From Plesiocystis pacifica SIR-1 (GTDB lineage: Bacteria > Myxococcota_A > Polyangia > Nannocystales > Nannocystaceae): a stretch of DNA of 64,000 nucleotides. The notes under the pieces were generated by a model. That model had not been told where the DNA came from, made no database searches, and was given only the letters and a program-made list of their open reading frames with translations. The DNA is taken from contig NZ_ABCS01000004.1 of assembly GCF_000170895.1 (NCBI RefSeq), positions 120,848-184,847 on the forward strand, in the 5' to 3' direction. Shown in pieces: positions 24,257-33,254 of the stretch (position 1 is the stretch's first letter; each line of letters begins with the position of its first letter). The translations under genes were made by a program, and so were the position numbers.

Positions 24257-25105
24257 ATGAGCCCACCCCCAGCCAACCCCGAAGGTCCCCTCTCCGACGC
24301 GAGCGAGCGTCAGCTCGAAGCCTTGGAGCGGCGCATCCGCGCGTGCATGCCCGCCGGAGGGCTGGCGGCGATCCCCAAGGACCTGACCCGGGAGGCCCTC
24401 ACCAAAGTGCTCGCAGAGGCGGACGCGTTCGCGACCGGGCTGCCGCCGATGGAGCGCCTGGCCGCCAAGACCCGGCTGTTCGAGGCGCGGCGGCCCTTTT
24501 ACCTCCACGCCATGGCCAAGCTCCAGCCCGCGGCGCGTCACCTCAAGGTCTTCGACACCAACAACTCGGGCACCCTCGAGCGCGAAGAGATCGCCTTCCA
24601 CATGCAGGACTCCTTCGGCAAGACCGAGGCGGGGGCGCGCAAGTTCGCGGCGATGCTCTACTGGATGAAGCTCAAGCGCTGGCGCTCCGTGACCATCTCC
24701 AAGTGCTGCGAGCTGGCCAAGCACGCCAGCGGCTCGGGCAACTGGAAGCTCGACGGGAGCCTCGACGAGGCGCGCCTGGCCGAGAACCTGCGCTTTTTGT
24801 CCGAGCACCCCGACCCCTTCAGCAGCAAGGCCCTCGACGCGCTGATCGAGCTCAACACCTCGAGCGAGCGCAACCCGGGGGCGAGCTGGCTGTCCCGGCG
24901 CATGGGCCAGCGCATCGCCAAGGGCGAGTACCTGCTCGCGTGGACCATGGCCGGGGTCGAGCGCGAGGACGGCGAGCTGGTCATCTCCGAGCCCATCTAC
25001 CTGATGAACATCGAGGGCACGCTGATGGGCATGCTGCTCAACCCGCGGCAGGAGGCGACGGTGGTGATGCGCTGGCGAGACGACGGCGAGCTGCGCATGG
25101 CCTGA
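24257..25105 (+). CDS. EF-hand-containing helical protein
   Basis: A 282-aa protein from ATG 24257. It is mainly helical with one canonical EF-hand loop, DTNNSGTLEREE (about residues 97-108: Asp1, Asn3, Ser5, Thr7, Glu12), preceded by HLKVF and followed by IAFHMQDSF as the flanking helices. A second loop (GNWKLDGSLDEARL) could be a degenerate partner. There is no signal peptide. A calcium-responsive cytoplasmic protein is likely; the target is unknown. It converges on the large kinase gene. Confidence 0.75.
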   Translation: MSPPPANPEGPLSDASERQLEALERRIRACMPAGGLAAIPKDLTREALTKVLAEADAFATGLPPMERLAAKTRLFEARRPFYLHAMAKLQPAARHLKVFDTNNSGTLEREEIAFHMQDSFGKTEAGARKFAAMLYWMKLKRWRSVTISKCCELAKHASGSGNWKLDGSLDEARLAENLRFLSEHPDPFSSKALDALIELNTSSERNPGASWLSRRMGQRIAKGEYLLAWTMAGVEREDGELVISEPIYLMNIEGTLMGMLLNPRQEATVVMRWRDDGELRMA

Positions 25106-25132
25106 GTGGGCGCCTACACGCTCTCGAGGGCT

Positions 25133-28100
25133 TCAGATCGGCACGAACAGCCGGGCGAAGCGCTCGCGGGCGGTGATGCGCTGGGCGTCGAAGTAGGCCT
25201 GGGCGCGGGCGCGGGCGTCCTCGCCTTGGCGCCCGCTTTGGCGCTCGGCTCGGCGCAGGTCGAGGGCCGCGAGGTGGCCGCGCATGCCGGCGGCTTCGAA
25301 GGCCTCCGCGGCCGAGTTCCACAGCTCGAGCACCCGCGCTTGCTGCCCGCGGCTCGAGCAGAGCGCGGCCTCGATGACGTCGGCCTGCCCGCGGTACATC
25401 GCCCGGGGGCTGGAGCGCAGGACCTTGGCGTCGGCGAGGGCCCGGGCCTGGAGGGTCGCGCGCTCGGAGTCCGAGGCCTCGGCGAGGGCGGCCGCGCAGG
25501 TCCGCCCGTGGAGCTCGACGAGGGACATGCGCACGAGCTCGAACATGTCGAGGCGCCAGCGCTTGCTCTCGACCTGCGCGCGCTCGCAAGCCTCGAGCGC
25601 GGCCCGGTACTCCCCCCGACACAGCATCCGCGCGATGTCGGCGAGGGTGACGTGGAAGTGCGGCAGGCTGTAGTGGGCCGTGTCCCAGCGCCGGGCTCGC
25701 TCGAGCATGGAGCGGATCCCGCGGTCCTCGTCGGTGGGGTCGAGGACCAGGCGCGCGACGCCGACCATGGCCGAGAGGATGGCGTCTTCGCGCTGCAGCC
25801 CGAGCTCCTGGGTCAGCTGCATCCACGGCGCCGCGCGGGTGTCGAGCTCGCGGTACTGGCCGAGGGTGACCAGGGTGTAGCTGTAGCGGCTCGCCGAGAC
25901 CCCGCGGATGTACTGCACGCCCGGGGCGCCCTCGAGGCCGTCGATGAGCCGGGGCCAGCGCTCGGCGACCTCGCGCCACTCGTGGCGCAGGGTCATGCAA
26001 AAGTACTCGGTGTAGTCGATCGCGGCCTCGAACTGTGGCGAGTCCTGGTTGGCGATGAGCTCGCGCGCGGTCTGGATGTGCGCGCGGCTGGTCGCCTCGT
26101 TGCCCCGGGACAGCTGGATGACGGCCTCGTAGGTGAAGCCTCGGCTCAGCCGCGCGGGCTCGCCGGTGTCGAGGGCCAGCTGGAAGTAGCGGGCGTGGAA
26201 CATCACCGCGAGCAGGGTCTCCTCGTGGGTCAGCCCGGTGTAGGTCGAGAGCAGGGTGTCGAGGTGCTCGAGGCGCTCGGGAGGGACGGCGTCGGCGGGC
26301 CGCGGGGTGTAGCGGAGGCCGCGCAGGCGCAGCCGGAGGCGACGCCACAGCAGCAAGAGCACGCTGCCCAGGCGCGAGCGCGGCACGGTCTCGCCGAGCT
26401 TGGCGAAGGTCGGGGCGAGCTGCTCGAGGCCCTCGGGCACCCGACCGGTCTGGATGTAGAGCTGGCCGGCCTGCTCGCGGTAGGCCGAGGCCTGCTCGGG
26501 CTCGCTGTCCTCGGCCATGCGCAGCAGCACCTCGACGGCCTCGCGAGCTCGGCCGGCGTTGACGAGCTGCTCGCTCAGCTGGCGCTCGATGGCCCGGCGC
26601 TGCTCGGCCTCGCTCGCCCCGCCAGAGGCGTGGATGAGCGTCAGGGCGCGCTGAAATAAAGACGCGGACAGGCTGAAGGCCAGCGCCTCGCCGGCGGCCT
26701 CGCCCGCGCGCGCGTAGGCCTGGATCGCCTCGGCGTGGGCGCCCGCGAGCTCGAGGTGGTGGGCGATGGCGTCGAGGCGAGCGCCCTCCATGGAGCGCTG
26801 CGCGTCCGCGATGGACTGGTGCATGGTCTGGAGCTCGGCGCCCTCGAACTCCGACAGCACCACCTCGGGGATGCTGTGGTGGGCGAGCTCGACGTGGTCC
26901 CGGTCCTCGCGGCGCAGCAAGGTCGCGTGGACGAGGGCGTCGAGCTCGGCGTCGATGGCCCCCTCGACGCACGCGCTCAGCAGCGTCGGCGAGCTGCGCC
27001 CGTCGCAAGCGGCGGTGATCGCCAGCAGCTGGCGCTGGCGGGGGGGCAGGGCCAGGACCCGCCGGATGACCATCTGCGTGACGCTCTCGCCCGGGGGCGC
27101 GCCCTCGAGGTCGTCGAGGATCAGCTGGCTCAGGTGGAAGGTGTCGCCCCGGGCCCGCTCGACGTAGCCGTCGAGGCGGGCGCGCTGCTGCTCGGGGGAC
27201 AGGCCGTCGAGGCGCTCACCGACGAGGGCGCGGGCCAGCGCGATGGCTTCCTCGGCCGGCAGGGGCGGGAGCTCGAGGACCTGCGCGCCGCTGTGGGCGA
27301 GCTCGGCGGCCTGCTCGAGCTGCTCGAGGGCCTCGCTGGGGACCGAGGGGTCGTAGCTGACGACCAGCAGCACCCGGGGGCTGTCCGTGGAGTGGAACAG
27401 CTCCGTGAGCAGCTGGGCGCCGTCGCGCTCGGCCCAGTGGAAGTCCTCGATGCACACGACCACGGCGAACTGCTCCGCCGCGCGCACGAGGACCTCGCGC
27501 AGGGCCGCGACCCCGAAGGCGCGCAGCTCGTTCTTCTCCGCGCCGTAGAGCGGCAGGCGATCGGGGATCCACACGCTGTTGAGCACGGGGAACATCTGCA
27601 GCAAGGGCGCGACGCTGGTCGGCTCGAGGGACTGGCGCAGGGCCTCGCTGGCGTTGCACAGCTGCAGGGTCAGGGCGTCGACGATCTGATCGATGCCCTT
27701 GTAGGGCACGGACTCGCGCGCGTGGCAGCGCCCGCGCAGCAGCATCGTGGGCTGCCCTGGATCTTCGCCTTCGCGTTCGCGCAGTTCGTCGAAGAAGTGG
27801 TCGAGCAGCGCGCCCTTGACCGGGTCCTGGCCGTGGCGCAGGTGGAGCTGGACGGGGCCCTGGGGCAGGCGGGCGAAGGCCTCGCCGAGGCCCTCGAGCA
27901 CGCGCTCGCGGCTGGCCAGGCCCAGGGCGTAGCGCGCGGCCGCGGTCGGCGAGGAGTTGGCGGCCTCGGGGGAGTCCGCGTCGCCGTCGAGGATGGCGAA
28001 CAGCTCGCTGGCCGTGGGCCGCTCGCCGGGGTCGCGGCTGAGCAAGCGCGCGCACAAGCTGGCCAGATCCGCGGGCACCCGAGGCACGAGCGCGGCGACG

Positions 28101-28921
28101 TCGGGCGCGTCCTTTTGCTGCTTGTCGGTGAGCATGTCGAGGGGCGAGCCCATGAAGGGCAGCCGGCCCGAGAGGCACAGGTAGAGCATCACCCCGATGG
28201 CGTAGATGTCCGCCGGCTTGTCCGCGCGGTCGCGGGCGGCGTGCTCCGGCGCGATGTAGGCCGGCGTCCCCATGAGCACGCCCCGAGGGCTGAGGGTCAT
28301 GGCGTGGGACTCGCGGTCCGAGATCAGCCCGAAGTCGAGGATCACCACCCGGCCCTCCTGGGTCACGAGCACGTTCGAGGGCTTGAGGTCCCGGTGCACG
28401 CACTCGTTGGCGTGCAGGTGGCGGACGCCGGCCACGAGCTGGCGCAAGGCCCGGCGCAGGCGGATCAGGTTGGGCAGCTCGGAGTCCCGCGCCCGGCCGC
28501 GGACGTACTTGTGAAAGTGACGCCCGTCGAGGAGCTCCATGGTGAAGAAGGCCCGGGAATTCTCGAGCACGACCAGCTCGTGGAGGTGCACGAGGTTCTC
28601 GTGGCGGACGTCGGCGAGCACGCGAAACTCCCGCTTGAAGCGGTGCAGGCTGTTGCCGCGGTCGTGGCCGAGCCACTTGAGCGCGACGAGCTCGCCGCCC
28701 TCGCCGTCCGCCCCGTCTTCGACGTTGCGCGCGATGAAGACCTGGCCCATCCCGCCGGAGCCGACGCGCTCGAGCAGCTCGTAAGCGCCCACCCGGACCC
28801 CGTCGCTGGGCCCCTCGAGCATGCCGACGCCGCTGGGCGAGGGGTGCGCGGTGTAGGTCGCGTCGTCGCCTTCCCCGTAGTGGGTGTAGGTCTCGTCTTC
28901 GTTGGAGGGGCTCGTCGACAT
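25133..28921 (-). CDS. Ser/Thr protein kinase fused to ATPase-like (MalT/NACHT-type) and TPR regions
   Basis: A 1262-aa protein. Residues about 45-310 form a Hanks-type kinase: Gly loop GSGGMGQV, catalytic Lys in LVALKWL, HRDLKPSN, DFG (VVILDFGL) and APE (YIAPEHA). Residues about 330-640 resemble the AAA_16 signalling ATPase, with RGRCHARESVPYKGIDQIVDAL and a Walker B VVVCIEDFHWAERD. The P-loop, however, reads LRHGQDPVKGALL and lacks GK(S/T). The remainder is a long TPR-like helical array. Myxobacteria have many such kinases that respond to nucleotides or partner proteins. The degenerate P-loop suggests this one does not hydrolyse ATP in that module. The partner is unknown. Confidence 0.9.
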   Translation of the reverse strand: MSTSPSNEDETYTHYGEGDDATYTAHPSPSGVGMLEGPSDGVRVGAYELLERVGSGGMGQVFIARNVEDGADGEGGELVALKWLGHDRGNSLHRFKREFRVLADVRHENLVHLHELVVLENSRAFFTMELLDGRHFHKYVRGRARDSELPNLIRLRRALRQLVAGVRHLHANECVHRDLKPSNVLVTQEGRVVILDFGLISDRESHAMTLSPRGVLMGTPAYIAPEHAARDRADKPADIYAIGVMLYLCLSGRLPFMGSPLDMLTDKQQKDAPDVAALVPRVPADLASLCARLLSRDPGERPTASELFAILDGDADSPEAANSSPTAAARYALGLASRERVLEGLGEAFARLPQGPVQLHLRHGQDPVKGALLDHFFDELREREGEDPGQPTMLLRGRCHARESVPYKGIDQIVDALTLQLCNASEALRQSLEPTSVAPLLQMFPVLNSVWIPDRLPLYGAEKNELRAFGVAALREVLVRAAEQFAVVVCIEDFHWAERDGAQLLTELFHSTDSPRVLLVVSYDPSVPSEALEQLEQAAELAHSGAQVLELPPLPAEEAIALARALVGERLDGLSPEQQRARLDGYVERARGDTFHLSQLILDDLEGAPPGESVTQMVIRRVLALPPRQRQLLAITAACDGRSSPTLLSACVEGAIDAELDALVHATLLRREDRDHVELAHHSIPEVVLSEFEGAELQTMHQSIADAQRSMEGARLDAIAHHLELAGAHAEAIQAYARAGEAAGEALAFSLSASLFQRALTLIHASGGASEAEQRRAIERQLSEQLVNAGRAREAVEVLLRMAEDSEPEQASAYREQAGQLYIQTGRVPEGLEQLAPTFAKLGETVPRSRLGSVLLLLWRRLRLRLRGLRYTPRPADAVPPERLEHLDTLLSTYTGLTHEETLLAVMFHARYFQLALDTGEPARLSRGFTYEAVIQLSRGNEATSRAHIQTARELIANQDSPQFEAAIDYTEYFCMTLRHEWREVAERWPRLIDGLEGAPGVQYIRGVSASRYSYTLVTLGQYRELDTRAAPWMQLTQELGLQREDAILSAMVGVARLVLDPTDEDRGIRSMLERARRWDTAHYSLPHFHVTLADIARMLCRGEYRAALEACERAQVESKRWRLDMFELVRMSLVELHGRTCAAALAEASDSERATLQARALADAKVLRSSPRAMYRGQADVIEAALCSSRGQQARVLELWNSAAEAFEAAGMRGHLAALDLRRAERQSGRQGEDARARAQAYFDAQRITARERFARLFVPI

Positions 28922-29085
28922 CGCGCCGTTGGGGGCGTCGTCCGCCGGGTCGGGATGGGCTGGGGGTGCTCAACCATGCCATAGCTCCCCCGCTGCCCGA
29001 GGCCAAAGACCCGCGGGGATGCGACCGCCCCCTCGCGCGCAGCCCTACCGCAGCGCGCTCGACCCCGAGAGCCGCGCGCTCACCC

Positions 29086-32000
29086 CTACAAGCCCTGCAA
29101 CACCTTGCGCAGCTCGGCCTCGTCCTCGGCGAAGGCGAGCAGGCGGTCGCCGGCGTCGAGGCGCTGGCTCAGGGGCGGGTTCACGCTCAGCCGGCGGCTG
29201 AGCTCGGCCTGGGGCGAGCTCCCGTCGAGGTCGGCGGCGGCGTAGGCCTGGCCCGCGCCGCCCCCGTGGGCGTGGTAGAGGCCGATGGGCACGATGCCCG
29301 AGCGCGACTTGGCGCTGAACAGCAAGCGCCGGAGCTCTCGCCAGGTCTTGCCGTGGACGCTCGCCGGCAGGGGCAGGGTGTAGAGCTCGGAGTGCTCGTC
29401 GCGGAAGGTGACGATGTCGTTGAACACGTCGCCGAACTGCGGGTCGAGGCAGGCGTTGGCGAGCCACGCGTCGGCGTGCTCGCGGGCCGGGACGGGCATC
29501 AGCCAGCGCTCGAAGGGGTCGTAGAGCCCGTCGGCGTCGTCGTCTCCCGCTTCGACCAGGGTCACCGGGACCTGGGCGCCGCCCTCGACCGCGTCGCCGG
29601 CGATGGTCGGAGATTGCACGCTCGGGGCCAGGCCCAGCTGGGCGCGCTTCATGGTCTCGGTCCGGGCCTGGGGGTCGAGGCGCACGCAGGCGTGGTGCAC
29701 GGCTCGAGCGACGCGCAGGGGGTGGTAGCTGCCCTGGAGCACGAGCACGCGGGCGGCCCGGGGCAGGCGCAGCTCGACGAGGTCCTCGGGCACCTCGGGG
29801 TTGAGCTCGTAGAGGGTCAGGCCGCGGACGCGCCGGAGCTGGGCGCGGACGCGGGCGGGCAGGGCCTCGGAGATGACCACGTGGATCGAGCGCTGGCGCC
29901 GGGGCCCTGGGCTGCGCAGCACCCGGATCAGCTGGAGCATCTCCTCGCGGAAGTTGAGGATCACGATGTGATTGCGGGTGCGCCGAAACAGGCGCATCTG
30001 GTCCCGCGACAGGATCGAGGTCAGCGCCGCCGTGAACCACGCCAGCAGGCCCAAGCCGGCGACCGTCGCCGCCACGCCGATCACCCGGGCCTGCGAGGTC
30101 TTGAGCGACTCGCTGTCGAAGTTGCCCGTGGCGAACATGTTCATCTCCCAAAAGGAGTCGTTGAGCGTGCGCACCCGGGCGTTGCTGTCGTGCTCGATGT
30201 TCCAGACCGCGAGCGTGGCCAGGCCGACGATGAGCAGGAAGCCGACGAAGGGCACGAGGGGGTTGGACAGCTGGCCCTCGAGGTTGCCCGAGAGCTGGTT
30301 GCCGATCAGCCCGCGCCGGCGCAGGTAGCTGCGCAGCATGGCGCCCAGGCCCAGGGCGAGGGCCAGGCCCACGGCGATCAGGCTCCACTCGATCAGGTAG
30401 CCGCGCCGCTCGGCCCACTGCGCGCCGGCGTGCAGGGGCACGGGCTCGCGCTCGGCGAAGCCGCGGAAGCGGACGTCGATGGCCACGCGCTCGCTGGGGT
30501 GCTGCTCGAGCCAGCGCAGGCCGTCGATGAGCTGCCCGGCCTGCTCGGAGCTGAGGGCGTCGACGGCCTCACCGCCTGACTCCGGCGGACGCCGGGCGGT
30601 CAGGACCACGGTGCTCACGCACACCGTGGGCACGCCGAAGTTCTGTCCGGGGTAGGCGTTGGCGTCGATCTGGCACACGCGGTAGTAGGGGAAGCCGTCG
30701 ATCAGCCGCTCGATGATGCTGTCGGGCAGGGCGTTGAGCCCCGCGCTGCCCGTGGCCAGCAGCCCCTCGATCTTGCGGCTGCCGACCTTGGTGGTGCGCA
30801 GCATCACCAGCAGCTCGCCCCGGCGCATGACCGCCATGGACGAGGCGTTGCTGATGTCGAGGGCGTTGACGTCGTCGAGGGTCAACCCGGCGGCGCCGAG
30901 GATGACCTTGGAGGTCTCCATGCTGCCCGAGCCGCGCTGGCCCAGGAAGACGGGGTGCTCGCCGAGGGCCGAGAAGTCCTCGAGGCGGACGGGGCGGTGG
31001 ACGATGAGGTGGGCCGCGGCGTCGTCGATGGCCGCGATCAGCTGCAGCTCGACGCCCGCGAGCTCGCTGGCGTGAGCCCACACATCCACCCGCTGTCGCG
31101 GCTCTCGTCGTCTGCTCGACCCCCGTGCGCGCGGCCGCGTTGGCGGCGTGTAGGCCTCGGCCGCGACGGCGTACTGGACCAGGGCGGCGTCGAGCTCCCC
31201 GCGGGCGAGCTTGCGGACGTTGTCGCAAGAGCCCCCGGTGGTCCGCACGTCCAGGCGAAAGTCGGCGTCGACGTGGTCGAGGGCCTCGGCGATGGCCCTG
31301 GCGGTGACCGTGAACGCGCCGGCCTCGCTGCTGCCGCCGAAGCGGATCGTGCCGGGCTCGCGGGCGCGGGCCTCGATGTCGCGCTGCTCGGCGCCGGGGT
31401 GCAGGGGCACGGGGGTGCGCTCGGCGAAGTCCTGCCAGCGCAGCGGCCCGACCTCGCCGGCTTTCTCGAGCCCCTCGAGGCCCTCGATGAGGGTCAGCGC
31501 GTCCGCGGTGGTGAGCGCGTCCGCGCCCTTGCGCCGCGCCGTCAACACCACGGTGCTCACGCACACGGTGGCCACGTCGGCGCTCTGCCCGGGGTAGCTG
31601 CGCGCCGGGATGGTGCACACGCGGTAGTAGGGGAAGCCGTCGCTGAGCCGCTCGATGACGCTGTCGGGGAGGGGGTTGAGGGCGGCCATGCCCGTGCCGA
31701 GCAGGGCCTCGACGGAGCGGGTCCCGACCTTGGTGGTGCGCAGCAGCAAGAGCAGCTCGCCCTCGGCCATGGCGGTCATCGCCGCCCCGTTCTTCATGTC
31801 GAGGGCGTTGACGTCGTCGAGGCTCAGGCCGGCGGCGCCGAGCAGGATCTTGGAGGTCTCCATGCTGCCCGAGCCGTGCTGGCCGACGAAGATCGGGCGC
31901 TCGCCCAGGCTGGTCAGCGCGTCGAGGCGGACGGGCCGGCGCAGCAGCAGGTGGGCGGCGGACTCCTCGACGGCCGCGATGAGCTGCAGCTCGACGCCCG

Positions 32001-32370
32001 CGAGCTCCTCGGGCCGCAGGCCGCACATCCACCCGCTCGCCTGGGCGCTGGTTTCGGCCTCATCCCCGCGCGCTTCCAGGGTGCGCGCGGCGGCGAAGGC
32101 TTCGGCGGCGACGTCGTACTTGACCAGGGCGGCGTCGAGCTCCCCGCGGGCGAGCTTGCGGACGTTGTCGCAGGATCCGGCGGTGGTCTGGACGTCGAGC
32201 TCGAGGGTGCCGTCGAGCTCGGCGTCGAGGGCCCTGGCGGTGGTCGTGAACCGCCCGCTCTCGCTGCCCGCGCCAAAGCGCAGGGGCTCGCCCGCGCGCG
32301 CGGGCGCGGCGAGCAGCAGGGCGACGAGCAGGACCGCGAGGGCCGGGAGCAGGCGCAGGCGAGCGATCAC
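29086..32370 (-). CDS. Tandem TAXI-type binding domains fused to CASTOR/POLLUX-like ion channel
   Basis: A 1094-aa protein, GTG start that overlaps the preceding stop (GTGA). Order: signal peptide (1-26); two homologous solute-binding domains (about 27-335 and 340-650), both with a RFGxxSExGxFT opening, GSCDNVRKLARGELDAALV and GSGSMETSK, as in TAXI/TRAP-type binding proteins; a first TM helix (IEWSLIAVGLALALGLGAML); two further TMs enclosing a P-loop-like FWEMNMFATGNFDSESLKT; and a cytoplasmic TrkA-N/RCK-like region (NHIVILNFREEMLQLIRVL) to the end. The channel half resembles CASTOR/POLLUX-type cation channels. A periplasmic ligand probably gates the channel (inference). Residues about 405-430 look frame-shifted relative to domain 1. 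Confidence 0.8.
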   Translation of the reverse strand: MIARLRLLPALAVLLVALLLAAPARAGEPLRFGAGSESGRFTTTARALDAELDGTLELDVQTTAGSCDNVRKLARGELDAALVKYDVAAEAFAAARTLEARGDEAETSAQASGWMCGLRPEELAGVELQLIAAVEESAAHLLLRRPVRLDALTSLGERPIFVGQHGSGSMETSKILLGAAGLSLDDVNALDMKNGAAMTAMAEGELLLLLRTTKVGTRSVEALLGTGMAALNPLPDSVIERLSDGFPYYRVCTIPARSYPGQSADVATVCVSTVVLTARRKGADALTTADALTLIEGLEGLEKAGEVGPLRWQDFAERTPVPLHPGAEQRDIEARAREPGTIRFGGSSEAGAFTVTARAIAEALDHVDADFRLDVRTTGGSCDNVRKLARGELDAALVQYAVAAEAYTPPTRPRARGSSRRREPRQRVDVWAHASELAGVELQLIAAIDDAAAHLIVHRPVRLEDFSALGEHPVFLGQRGSGSMETSKVILGAAGLTLDDVNALDISNASSMAVMRRGELLVMLRTTKVGSRKIEGLLATGSAGLNALPDSIIERLIDGFPYYRVCQIDANAYPGQNFGVPTVCVSTVVLTARRPPESGGEAVDALSSEQAGQLIDGLRWLEQHPSERVAIDVRFRGFAEREPVPLHAGAQWAERRGYLIEWSLIAVGLALALGLGAMLRSYLRRRGLIGNQLSGNLEGQLSNPLVPFVGFLLIVGLATLAVWNIEHDSNARVRTLNDSFWEMNMFATGNFDSESLKTSQARVIGVAATVAGLGLLAWFTAALTSILSRDQMRLFRRTRNHIVILNFREEMLQLIRVLRSPGPRRQRSIHVVISEALPARVRAQLRRVRGLTLYELNPEVPEDLVELRLPRAARVLVLQGSYHPLRVARAVHHACVRLDPQARTETMKRAQLGLAPSVQSPTIAGDAVEGGAQVPVTLVEAGDDDADGLYDPFERWLMPVPAREHADAWLANACLDPQFGDVFNDIVTFRDEHSELYTLPLPASVHGKTWRELRRLLFSAKSRSGIVPIGLYHAHGGGAGQAYAAADLDGSSPQAELSRRLSVNPPLSQRLDAGDRLLAFAEDEAELRKVLQGL

Positions 32371-33179
32371 GGGCGGGTCCTGGGGCTGGGGGCGGGCGCG
32401 CTGACCAGGGCGACGAGGCCGAGGACGTCGCGCAGGGGGGTGCTCGGGCCGGGGTTGATGTGCACGCCGCTGCCCTCGATGCCCGGGCCGAGCTCGGGCG
32501 GGCGCGCGACCCCGATGATCGTCATCGGCTGCCCGAGCTCGTCGAGCTCGAGCTCGAGGGCGGCCTCGGCGAAGCTGCCCTGGCGCAGGGCCTCGGGCAC
32601 GGCGATGGTCTGGATGCGCTGGCGCCCGCGCAGCAGGCCGAGGATGAACTGAAACACGCCCAGGTCGATGCATGCCTGGCCGAGCAGGGCCGCGCGCAGG
32701 TGCCCCGAGTAGAACACCGTGGCCACGCCCAGGCCGACGAACTCGAAGGCCGCCTCGGGGTCCTCGACCTCGACGAGGACGTTGGGCACGGCTCCCTCGC
32801 AGGCCCGGCGCAGCGCCGCGCAGGTCCGCCGGGAGATCGAGTCGGGCTCGCTCTCGTCGAGGTGGGGCAAGACGATGACCGCCCGGGCCTGGGCGACGTT
32901 CAGGCGGACCCGCATCCACTCGACGAGCTCCGCGAAGCTCGAGCGCATGGGCACGGCGAGGCGGCGGCGCTCGAGGGCGCCGGGCGGGACGGCCGGCAGG
33001 GCTTCGCCTTCGCCCTCGCCGCGCTCGGACACCACGCAGGTGATGCGCTCGACGCCCGCGGGCTGCAGCGCGCGATCGAGGGCGTCGAGCAGGCCCGCGT
33101 TGGACGGGGCCCAGTTGATGATGACGACGCCGGGGCCATCACCCGGCGGGGCCTCGGGAGCGCTGGATGGATCGACCAC
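32367..33179 (-). CDS. Soluble RCK/TrkA-N-like partner of the channel
   Basis: A 270-aa protein, GTG start. A Rossmann-type opening (VVIINWAPSNAGLLDALDRAL) and the alternation of strands and helices resemble the second RCK half of CASTOR/POLLUX channels (ARAVIVLPHLDESEPDS...). There is no signal peptide or TM helix. Its last codons overlap the start of the channel gene by 4 nt (GTGA), indicating coupled synthesis and probably a cytoplasmic gating ring made of both proteins. The family call rests on pattern similarity; an independent TrkA-like regulator is the alternative. Confidence 0.65.
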   Translation of the reverse strand: MVDPSSAPEAPPGDGPGVVIINWAPSNAGLLDALDRALQPAGVERITCVVSERGEGEGEALPAVPPGALERRRLAVPMRSSFAELVEWMRVRLNVAQARAVIVLPHLDESEPDSISRRTCAALRRACEGAVPNVLVEVEDPEAAFEFVGLGVATVFYSGHLRAALLGQACIDLGVFQFILGLLRGRQRIQTIAVPEALRQGSFAEAALELELDELGQPMTIIGVARPPELGPGIEGSGVHINPGPSTPLRDVLGLVALVSAPAPSPRTRP

Positions 33180-33254
33180 TCACCCGCGAGCGTGCCGAGC
33201 CCGCTCGCGGGGTGTCAAGGACTACCGGGGACGATCAGGGGATGGACTAGTCAA

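Noticed and set aside
26735..28984. A 749-codon + strand frame opposite the kinase gene
   Set aside because: It is the mirror of the Hanks kinase/TPR gene, which has all catalytic motifs on the minus strand.
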